Shown one piece after another: positions 56,350-64,000 of a stretch of DNA of 64,000 nucleotides. The stretch's first letter is position 1, and each line of letters starts with the position of its first letter. Source of the stretch: Phycisphaerae bacterium (GTDB taxonomy: Bacteria > Planctomycetota > Phycisphaerae > UBA1845 > JAFGLZ01); the NCBI GenBank assembly GCA_016927755.1, contig JAFGLZ010000241.1, forward strand, positions 62,001 to 126,000, given 5' to 3'. The position numbers and the translations under genes were made by a program. Below the pieces are notes generated by a model, which was given only the letters and a program-made list of their open reading frames with translations, was not told the origin of the DNA and did no database searches.

Positions 56350-59300
56350 ATGATGCGCTTCCGATGGCTTGGCTTGTCGATGACCGTAATTGTGTCCTGG
56401 CACATGGCGGCCCACGTCCTCGCGGACGAGTCCACGCCCGACGGCTTCGGCCATCCCCCGCGCGAGTTCAGTTCGGTGCCCCTCTGGTCGTGGAACGGCC
56501 GGCTGGAGCCCGATCAGCTTCGCTGGCAGATCGACCAGATGGTGGATAAGGGCGTCTATGGCGGCTTCATGCACGCCAGGGCGGGCATCAACCTCGACAC
56601 CACCCCGTACTTTTCCGACGGTTGGTGGCGGGCAGTCGAGGCGTGCGTGGAGCACGGCGCGAAGGTCGGGTTCGCCACGTGGATCTACGACGAGGATAAG
56701 TGGCCCAGCGGCGCCGCCGGGGGGCGGACCATCAAGGCCAACCCGCAGCGCAATCGCAGAAAGGGTCTGCGACGGGTCGAGCTCCGCGTCTCCGGCCCCA
56801 AGGACGTCCCCATCCGCATCCCCGAGGCCAGATACGTCATTGCCGGCCGGCTGGCAACCAAGACGTCGATCGATCCCGACTCGCTCGTCGACGTCTCGAC
56901 CTACAACATCGGGCAGGGCAGGGCGGTGGATTCCGCCCCGACAAAGGACCTCCGTGTCGCCATCGTTACCCAGTGGGACCAGCAACTGCTCGCCGAGCAC
57001 TGCCAGGCCCTCGGCTGCAAGGTCAGCACGCTTCCCAAGAAACGGGCTCAGGAAATTCAGCTTGACGGCGTGGACGTGCTGATCTCGGAGATCGGCGCCG
57101 AGGGCGCCGGCCTGCCGAACGACAAGGTCCTTTCGTGGATCCGAAAGGGCGGTGGCTGCGTCGACTTCAGCCACAGCGAGCCGACCGCGCCGCTCTACGA
57201 TCTCGAGATGGTTGTCGAGCAGGACGCGGCCGGCCACGAGTGGCTCATGCCGGAACACCCCATCGCCTCGATTCCCAACCCGAATCCGGACGCTGCATAC
57301 TCCGGCCGACGTTGGTCCGATCAGTGGTGGCGCGGAGGCAAGGACTTCGACGCGTTCGATCACGTCCTGGCCGATCCGCGCCACAGCCCACCGGGCATCA
57401 CGATCCTCGCTCGCAAAGAGGGCAAGGGCCACGTGGTCTACTCCGGGGCGACACAGGCCTCGCGGGAGGGCGGCCGGTACGTCGAACTGCTGCAGAACAT
57501 CCTCGTCTACGCCTCGGGCCGATACGGGAAGACGGCCAAACGGCCCGCCGCCGCGCCACCCGAAAAGCCACCGTGGAAGTGCCCCGAGGGAGACTGGGTG
57601 CTTTTCGGTTTCATACCGCAGGTCGTCGACGACGGGATCAACTACCTCAACAAGCAGACGGTCCGCGATTTCATGGACATCACGCACGAGGCATACGCCC
57701 GCCGCGTCGGCAAGCACTTCGGAAAGACGATCCCCGGCGTGTTCTACGACGAGATCCACAACTCCGCCGTCCAGATCGTCTGGTGCGAGGGCTTCGCCGA
57801 ACGATTCAGGCAGATGAAGGGCTACGACCTGATCCCGCTGCTGCCGGCGCTCTCGGTCGACGTCGGCAGGAAGACGCCCAAGATCCGCTGCGACTACTAC
57901 GACGTCTACACGACCCTCTACGAGGAGGCATGGTTCAAGCAGCTCGCCGAGTGGTGCCAGGCCCGAAACCTCGACCTCACCGGCCACACGGTGGAGGAGC
58001 TCAGCGGGTACAGAACGCAAGGCAGCTACTTCCGGACCATCCGCCACATGCAGATCCCCGGCACGGACAACGAGGACTTCCGTTATCGCTGGCCCCGCTG
58101 GATCGATCCCTGGAAGCCGAAGCAACTCGCCAGCATCTCCCACCTCTACGGCTGGGACCGCGCCGGCGTCGAGGCCATGGGCGGCGCCGGCTGGGCCTTC
58201 ACGATGGATATGGCCCGGTACGGCTACAACCTCCTGGCCGCTTACGGAATCAACTTCTTCATGCCGCACCTGTTCCACTATGCCCAGGACAAGCCGACGA
58301 ACGTCGACGATTGGCCCAACAGTTGGTTCTTTAGAAACCCCTTCTGGAAGTACTTCAAGACGTTCGCCGACCACGGCAGCCGGCTGAGCTACATGCTCAC
58401 GGGCGGCACGCACGTCGCCGACGTGGCCGTGCTGTACCCGATCACGAACCTCTGGGCCGGCGATGGCGAGGGCACGACCCGAGACACGGTCGCGAGGCTC
58501 GCGGCCGGTCAGATCGACTGCGACGTCGTGGACCCCGACTCGCTGGTCCGCGCGAAGGTCGAGCAGGGGCGATTGTGCATCGGCAATCAGCGGTACCGCG
58601 TCCTGATCGTCCCCGGCGTTCGCTGCATGCGGCGCGATACCGCTGAGAAGGTCCGTGAGTTCGTGCGAGGCCGGGGGCTGCTTGTCGTGCATGGCCGCTG
58701 GCCGACCGATTCGCCCGACGAGGGCAGGGGGGATCCCACGATCTCGCGATTGTCCGCTGACCTCAAGGGGATTCGACCGTCCTCGCCCCGACAGACGGTC
58801 GAGTGGATCGGCAAGCACATCGACCGCGATGTGATCATCGGCGGCGAGCAGTCGGACACGCTCCGCTACCACCATGTCCGGCGCGGGGCCAAGGACGTCT
58901 ACTGGCTCGCAAACGACTCGCGAGAGAGACGGACGTGGCGAGTCAGCTTCCGCGCCACCGGCGCTGCCTCGTTGTGGCAGCCTGAGGATGGGTCCATCTG
59001 TCCGGTTGATCTGGTCGTGCGAACTGCCGGTCGGACCGAGTGCGATGTTCGCCTGGACGGTTGGCAGGGGGCCTTCATCGTCTTCGACTCGGCGGTCGAG
59101 AGACCGCCCGGCGGCGTTCGGATCACCTCGACCAACTTGCGGGACGCGCGGCTCGTTCGGAGGAGTGGTGCCGAAGTCACCGTCTCGGGACTGCTCGCCC
59201 CCGGCGCACGCAGCGCAAGCGTTGAGGCGACCGTCCACACCGACAAGGACCAGCGTTCCGCGAGCGGTTCTCTCGCCGCGGCGCCCGCCCCGGCGACGAT

Positions 59301-60648
59301 CGCGCTGGACAGACCATGGCGGTTTCTGCCTGTCGGCAATCTGTTGGACTACGAATGGAGGATCGATCTCGACCAGGCTGAGCTGGATCTCCCCGTGATG
59401 CGGATGCACTGGGAGCGCGGCGTGGACGGTCGGACGCTCGGGTGGCAGGGGCCCTCACACGACGACGTCCGATGGCGGAAGATCAAGGTCTTCGACGCTC
59501 TTCACGCCGCCGAGGGCGCCGACCGCTATCGCACGCGCTGGGAAGGGCGGTTCGTCTCCTTCTATGACTACGGCAATTTCAAGACTAGCATCGGCGGCAA
59601 GGGGCTCCGATGCCGAAAGCGCGTCAAGCTGCCCTCCGCGGCATCGAGCGGCTGGCTCGCTGTCGTGTGCGAAAGCCCGTTCACCGCGACCGTCGGCGGC
59701 AAGACGTACTCGGGAAACGTCGGGGGCCAGCCGCAGCGCTTCGAGTTGCCAGCGCACCCTTCCGGAGAGATGGAGATAGCGATCCGGGCCGACAACGCCC
59801 GCGCGATACTTGTCGAGGGGCGGCTTGCCACGGCCGACGGTCGAACGATCGAGATCTTCAGCGATCAGACGTGGGAGGCCTCCCTCAACGGCAAGGACTG
59901 GCAACCCGCCTGGGAATACGTCGCCCCGCCCGAGAAGCCCTTCGCCGAGCCGGACTATCCCGAGCAGGGGCCCGCGCCCAGCGTCGTCTGGTATCGGCAG
60001 GACCTGCCGCCGTGCGTCGTCGAGATCTACGAGCCGAAGATCGAGGGCCGATGGCAGGCCTGGGTCGATGGTCGAGAGCTGTCCTTCGAGAAGGGCCGCG
60101 CGACCGTGGCGGCAGCGTCCGGCGATCGCATGCTCGGGATCCGCGTGGATCTGGGGGAGAAGGGCCACGGACTGCTCGAGCCGATCCGGCTGATCAATCA
60201 GCCTGTCGAGAGGCCGCTGGGCTCCTGGACACGGGACCATCTGGCCTGGTACAGCGGACGCGCGATCTACGCCACGACGTTCCGCCTCGACGCGGGGCAC
60301 AAGCGAGGCGACATCCGACTGAGGCTGGATCTGGGGCAGGTCTGCTACTGTGCCGAGATCTGGCTGAACGGCAAGCTCGTCGGTACACGAATCTGGCCGC
60401 CCTATGAGCTGGACATCACGGATCGCGCGATCGAGGGCGAGAACCGACTCACCGTCGTCGTTGCGAATCTGCTGGCCAACCGGGAGCTATGGGACATCTT
60501 CGACGACGTCAAGGGCCAGGAGTGGGACCGAAAGTGGCACGACGGCAATATCCGCCGCGACGGGTGGAGTCTCGAGTCTGGGCTGCTTGGGCCGGTGACG
60601 GTCATCCCGTTGCGGAGGATTGAGCTTCCCCTGCGGCCGCACCCCTAG
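56350..60648 (+). CDS. Very large secreted glycosyl hydrolase (GH106-like alpha-L-rhamnosidase candidate)
   Basis: 1432 aa; PPREFSSVPLWSWNGRLEPDQLRWQIDQMVDKGVYGGFMHARAG, ATWIYDEDKWPSGAAGG; C-terminal galactose-binding/jelly-roll-like EIWLNGKLVGTRIWPPYELDIT. Confidence 0.78.
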   Translation: MMRFRWLGLSMTVIVSWHMAAHVLADESTPDGFGHPPREFSSVPLWSWNGRLEPDQLRWQIDQMVDKGVYGGFMHARAGINLDTTPYFSDGWWRAVEACVEHGAKVGFATWIYDEDKWPSGAAGGRTIKANPQRNRRKGLRRVELRVSGPKDVPIRIPEARYVIAGRLATKTSIDPDSLVDVSTYNIGQGRAVDSAPTKDLRVAIVTQWDQQLLAEHCQALGCKVSTLPKKRAQEIQLDGVDVLISEIGAEGAGLPNDKVLSWIRKGGGCVDFSHSEPTAPLYDLEMVVEQDAAGHEWLMPEHPIASIPNPNPDAAYSGRRWSDQWWRGGKDFDAFDHVLADPRHSPPGITILARKEGKGHVVYSGATQASREGGRYVELLQNILVYASGRYGKTAKRPAAAPPEKPPWKCPEGDWVLFGFIPQVVDDGINYLNKQTVRDFMDITHEAYARRVGKHFGKTIPGVFYDEIHNSAVQIVWCEGFAERFRQMKGYDLIPLLPALSVDVGRKTPKIRCDYYDVYTTLYEEAWFKQLAEWCQARNLDLTGHTVEELSGYRTQGSYFRTIRHMQIPGTDNEDFRYRWPRWIDPWKPKQLASISHLYGWDRAGVEAMGGAGWAFTMDMARYGYNLLAAYGINFFMPHLFHYAQDKPTNVDDWPNSWFFRNPFWKYFKTFADHGSRLSYMLTGGTHVADVAVLYPITNLWAGDGEGTTRDTVARLAAGQIDCDVVDPDSLVRAKVEQGRLCIGNQRYRVLIVPGVRCMRRDTAEKVREFVRGRGLLVVHGRWPTDSPDEGRGDPTISRLSADLKGIRPSSPRQTVEWIGKHIDRDVIIGGEQSDTLRYHHVRRGAKDVYWLANDSRERRTWRVSFRATGAASLWQPEDGSICPVDLVVRTAGRTECDVRLDGWQGAFIVFDSAVERPPGGVRITSTNLRDARLVRRSGAEVTVSGLLAPGARSASVEATVHTDKDQRSASGSLAAAPAPATIALDRPWRFLPVGNLLDYEWRIDLDQAELDLPVMRMHWERGVDGRTLGWQGPSHDDVRWRKIKVFDALHAAEGADRYRTRWEGRFVSFYDYGNFKTSIGGKGLRCRKRVKLPSAASSGWLAVVCESPFTATVGGKTYSGNVGGQPQRFELPAHPSGEMEIAIRADNARAILVEGRLATADGRTIEIFSDQTWEASLNGKDWQPAWEYVAPPEKPFAEPDYPEQGPAPSVVWYRQDLPPCVVEIYEPKIEGRWQAWVDGRELSFEKGRATVAAASGDRMLGIRVDLGEKGHGLLEPIRLINQPVERPLGSWTRDHLAWYSGRAIYATTFRLDAGHKRGDIRLRLDLGQVCYCAEIWLNGKLVGTRIWPPYELDITDRAIEGENRLTVVVANLLANRELWDIFDDVKGQEWDRKWHDGNIRRDGWSLESGLLGPVTVIPLRRIELPLRPHP

Positions 60649-60678
60649 CGCGGAGGGGGAAATGGACCAGGGGGGCAG

Positions 60679-61743
60679 CTACTTGGCCGGTCTGCTCGCC
60701 GGCGCCGCCGGCGGCGCCTTTCCCAGCTCCTTGAAGTACCGCAGGAAATCGGTGTCTGTGGTCAGGATGAGCTGCGTGTCCCGGCCGAGCGCCTCCCTGT
60801 ACACGTCTAGCGTCCGCACGAACGTGTAGAAGGGGCCCGCCTCCGTGATGGCCTTGGCGTACATTGTGATGATCTCGGCGTCCACCCGGCCGCGGATCTC
60901 GTTGGACTGCTGCTTGCCCTCGCCCTCGATCTTCTGCACCTCGGCCTTCGTGCGGTTGAGGATCTCCTGCTTCTCGCGCTGACCTTCGTTTTCGTACAAG
61001 GCGGCGATGGAGTCCATGAAGGCGATAAGTCGGTCGAACGCCGCCTCGCGGACCGTCGGTACGAAGTCGATCTGCGAGATCCCCACGTCGATCAGCTCGA
61101 TGCCGCGACCGCTGCTGCCGCCCTTGTCGCCCTCGCCCGTGTCCGAGGCGAGCCGGTGCATCGCGTCGTCCTTGATCTGCTGCAGGATCTTGGCGCGCCC
61201 GACGGCGATCTTCGCCTTGGCTTCGCGAGGCCGATCCTGAACCTGATCCGGCGCGACTTTGGTCAGCATCCGCTCGGGCGTGAACGAGTACGTCAGCGTC
61301 CGGTCCGTGCTACGGACGAGTTCCGTTAGGTCGTATTGCGTGATGACGTCCCGAACGGCCCCGCGGACGAACTCGCCCACGCGGCGATCGGCGTTTTCGA
61401 TCTCTCGCAGGCGCTGGACGAATGCCTTCGGTTCCTTGATCCGCCAGACCGCCCACGGCGTGACGTCCACCTTCTTGCCGTCCTTCGTGGGCAGATCGGG
61501 CAGCACGTGGCTTACGCCACCCCCCCAGAACTGACGCGTGCTCGGCAGCTTCCGAACGTGCTGAATCCAGGGGACCTTCAGGTACAGGCCCGGCTCGGTC
61601 CGCTCGGCCACGGGTTTGCCGAATTGCAGCACCACCGCCAACTCGCGCTGATCCACCACGTAGAACACGCCTCGGCCCAGCAGCACTACGACTACGAGCA
61701 AGATGACGGCAAGCGCTGTCCTTCGTCGCTGTCTCGGCGTCAT
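60679..61743 (-). CDS. hflC: HflC-like SPFH-domain protein
   Basis: 354 aa; GVFYVVDQRELAVVLQFGKPVAERTEPGLYLKVPWIQHVRKL; NRTKAEVQKIEGEGKQQSNEIRGRVDAE. Confidence 0.88.
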   Translation of the reverse strand: MTPRQRRRTALAVILLVVVVLLGRGVFYVVDQRELAVVLQFGKPVAERTEPGLYLKVPWIQHVRKLPSTRQFWGGGVSHVLPDLPTKDGKKVDVTPWAVWRIKEPKAFVQRLREIENADRRVGEFVRGAVRDVITQYDLTELVRSTDRTLTYSFTPERMLTKVAPDQVQDRPREAKAKIAVGRAKILQQIKDDAMHRLASDTGEGDKGGSSGRGIELIDVGISQIDFVPTVREAAFDRLIAFMDSIAALYENEGQREKQEILNRTKAEVQKIEGEGKQQSNEIRGRVDAEIITMYAKAITEAGPFYTFVRTLDVYREALGRDTQLILTTDTDFLRYFKELGKAPPAAPASRPAK

Positions 61744-62774
61744 GGCTTGCCTCCTTTCTTGGCCGGGGCGGCGGCAGGAAGGGGCGTCTTGCCCCCCAAC
61801 TGGAGGAGCGGCAGCATGCCCCGCAACTCCTGATCGACGATATACAGCGGCCCGGCGTTGCGGATGACCTCCTCCATCGCCTCGAGGTACAGCCGCTGAC
61901 GCGTCACCTCCGGCGCCTCCAGGTAGGCCTGGTATTTGGCCATCAGGGCCGTGATCTCGCCCTGGGCCTCGGCCTTACGGCGGGACGCATAGCCCTCGGC
62001 GTCACGGATCAGCCCGTCCCGGCTGGCCTGCGCCTGCGGGATCATCTGGTTCCGCTCTCGGTTCGCCTCGTTGACGAGTTTGTCGCGGAGCTGGATGGAT
62101 GCGTTCACCGTGTCGAACGCGGGCTTGACGCGTTCGGGCGGCGTGACCCGCTGCATCTGCAGGCCGGTGATCTGGATCCCGCAGTCGTAGCCGTCCAGCA
62201 TCGCCTGCGTGGCCTTGAGGGCCTCGAGCCCGACCTCCTCGCGCTTGCCCGTCAGGATCTCGTCGATCGAGTAGTCGCCGATCAGCCGGTGCATGACGCT
62301 CTGGGCGACGGCGTGGATCGTCTCCTCGATGTGGTCCGCGGAGATGCTGAAGAGGAACTTGTCCGGGGCGTCCACGCGCCACTGCACGGTCCATTCGACC
62401 ACCGCCGCGTTGAGATCCCCCGTGAGCATCAACGGCTCTTCCTGACGCTGCCGGGCCGATTGGCGGGTGAGCTTGGCCGTCTGCTCCTCCGGCGGGCGCT
62501 GCAGGGGCAGGCGTAGGCTGTGCTCCTCGATGCTCACGCGGATCGCCTCGTCCACCTCCGGGACCATGAAGTGCAGTCCCGGTTCGGCCACCGTGTGGAG
62601 CTTACCGAAGCGAAGGACGACCGCTCGCTCGTACGGTTGGACGGTATAGAACCCGTTCCACAGCAAATGGGCGAGGATATACAGTCCGATCAGAACGGGC
62701 AGCCACGTCAGGATCTTGCCCCAGGGCAGGTCCTGCAGATCGAACTGTTCCGGTTGGTACACGCGGCCAGGCAT
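61740..62774 (-). CDS. hflK: HflK-like SPFH-domain protein
   Basis: LLWNGFYTVQPYERAVVLRFGKLHTVAEPGLHFMVPEVDEAIRV; 4-nt ATGA overlap with hflC; start MPGRVYQPEQ at 62774. Confidence 0.88.
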   Translation of the reverse strand: MPGRVYQPEQFDLQDLPWGKILTWLPVLIGLYILAHLLWNGFYTVQPYERAVVLRFGKLHTVAEPGLHFMVPEVDEAIRVSIEEHSLRLPLQRPPEEQTAKLTRQSARQRQEEPLMLTGDLNAAVVEWTVQWRVDAPDKFLFSISADHIEETIHAVAQSVMHRLIGDYSIDEILTGKREEVGLEALKATQAMLDGYDCGIQITGLQMQRVTPPERVKPAFDTVNASIQLRDKLVNEANRERNQMIPQAQASRDGLIRDAEGYASRRKAEAQGEITALMAKYQAYLEAPEVTRQRLYLEAMEEVIRNAGPLYIVDQELRGMLPLLQLGGKTPLPAAAPAKKGGKP

Positions 62775-62995
62775 GCTGGGGTCCTCCCGACACTGCCGAT
62801 TGCGTTCGCGGATCTCACGCACTATAGCGCCCGCGACGCCCATCGGCAAGGTTGGAGCGTGCATGGCGGCACGGCCTCGTCACGAGGTCGCGCGTCTTCG
62901 TGGCCGCTGCCTTCCGCATTTCCTGTCGACAAGGCGCTGGACTCCGCTCCTCGTTCGTGGTGTCATTGCAGCCAGTATTCAACGGAGGAACCGCA

Positions 62996-64000
62996 ATGAC
63001 GGCGAGCGATGCGACTGACAGGGCAGTATGGCGTGGGCTGGCGGCGGCATGTGTGACGCTGGGCCTGATGGCCGGATCAGTGGCGGGTGCCGAGGGGGCC
63101 TCGGATCCCGCGGGTGAGACGCTCTACAACGGCATCCGCCTGCCGAAGCCGTGGCCGCCCAAGGACCGCGCGGTCAGCTACGATCCGATGACCTTGCCCT
63201 ATCTGGCCTCCCCGCCGGACGTGATCCCCATCGACGTCGGTCGTCAGTTGTTCGTCGACGACTTCCTCGTCGAGCAGCGGACGCTCGAGCGGACGCACTA
63301 CGAAGCGCCGTACTACCCCGAGAACCCCGTCGTCAAACCCGACCGTCCGTGGGAGATCAAGCCCGGACGCCAGGACTGCCCGACGGCCATGGTCTTTAGC
63401 GACGGGGTCTGGTACGACCCCGCCGATCGGCTCTTCAAGATGTGGTATATGGGCCGCTACGTCGTGACCACCTGCTACGCCACGAGCAAGGACGGCATCC
63501 ATTGGGACAAGCCCTCGCTCGACGTCGTCAAGGGAACGAACATCGTCGATGAAGGTGTCCGCGATTCCAGCACCGTCTGGCTCGACCTCTTCGAGAAGGA
63601 CGCCGCGAAACGCTACAAGATGTTCTACTACCCCCTCAAGTCGCAATACGACATCTTCTTCTCCGCCGACGGCATCCACTGGGGCAAGCCTGTGGGCAGC
63701 ACCGGCCCGACCGGCGATCGCGCCACCGTCTTCTACAACCCGTTCCGATCGCTCTGGGTCTACAGCATTCGCGACTACGCCCCCGGCAAGATCGGCCGAT
63801 GCCGTCGATACTGGGAATGCAAGGACCCCGTCGCCGGTTCGAAGTGGGCCAAGGGCGAGCCGGGATTCTGGGTCGGGGCCGATCGACTCGATCCCCGTCG
63901 CCCGGACCTCAAGGACGTGAAGCCCGAGCTCTACAACCTCGACTGCGTCGCCTACGAGAGCCTCATCATCGGGCTGTTCAGCATCTGGTACGGCCAGCCG
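62996..64000 (+). CDS. Secreted beta-propeller glycosidase-like protein, 3' truncated by window edge
   Basis: Read by hand (no stop, so absent from ORF track): MTASDATDRAVWRGLAAACVTLGLMAGSVAGAEGASDPAGETLYNGIRLPKPWPPKDRAVSYDPMTLPYLASPPDVIPIDVGRQLFVDDFLVEQRTLERTHYEAPYYPENPVVKP. Confidence 0.75.
   Translation, partial: MTASDATDRAVWRGLAAACVTLGLMAGSVAGAEGASDPAGETLYNGIRLPKPWPPKDRAVSYDPMTLPYLASPPDVIPIDVGRQLFVDDFLVEQRTLERTHYEAPYYPENPVVKPDRPWEIKPGRQDCPTAMVFSDGVWYDPADRLFKMWYMGRYVVTTCYATSKDGIHWDKPSLDVVKGTNIVDEGVRDSSTVWLDLFEKDAAKRYKMFYYPLKSQYDIFFSADGIHWGKPVGSTGPTGDRATVFYNPFRSLWVYSIRDYAPGKIGRCRRYWECKDPVAGSKWAKGEPGFWVGADRLDPRRPDLKDVKPELYNLDCVAYESLIIGLFSIWYGQP

Noticed and set aside
56269-59409. 1046-aa antisense ORF opposite the GH106-like gene
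   Set aside because: Shadow ORF typical of GC-rich coding DNA; Arg/Val/Asp/Gly/Ala-rich low-complexity translation with no family motifs, while the sense frame is clearly coding
1-64000. CRISPR arrays, rRNA and tRNA genes
   Set aside because: No regularly spaced direct repeats, rRNA signatures or convincing tRNA T-loop/acceptor patterns noticed by eye; a tRNAscan/Infernal run would be needed to exclude them

Overview
High-GC bacterial chromosomal window; gene content and style (Tat-signal Gfo/Idh oxidoreductases, very large secreted glycoside hydrolases, URO-D family, Zn-ribbon proteins) resemble Planctomycetes/Phycisphaerae, but this is inferred from translations only. No rRNA, tRNA or CRISPR array was recognised. 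Main blocks: (1) 0-9.7 kb: sugar-related genes (partial glycosidase, phosphodiesterase, GNAT, heparinase II/III) and an ABC sugar-transport cassette. (2) 9.7-15.3 kb: a secreted transglutaminase-fold protein with an apparent Cys-to-Ser change at the catalytic position and a Cys-hydrophobic-polyArg C-terminus, preceded by a promoter and a long structured leader; then two lipoprotein-like genes built from one ~130-aa repeat domain. (3) 15.3-30.5 kb: housekeeping genes (purH, nadC, der, an HldE-like protein with swapped domain order) with a frameshifted group II intron reverse transcriptase remnant and a 45-aa lipoprotein-like ORF missing from the supplied track. (4) 30.8-41.4 kb: six radical SAM genes (three tandem B12-binding-type, three SPASM-type) and a large membrane glycosyltransferase; this is the best candidate for an undescribed pathway. 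(5) 42.6-42.9 kb: a nested imperfect inverted repeat in a divergent intergenic region. (6) 43.7-60.6 kb: a rhamnogalacturonan/uronate-type polysaccharide degradation locus without SusC/D, then hflK/hflC and a glycosidase running off the right edge. Product names are from motif and family recognition by eye; no database search was run.
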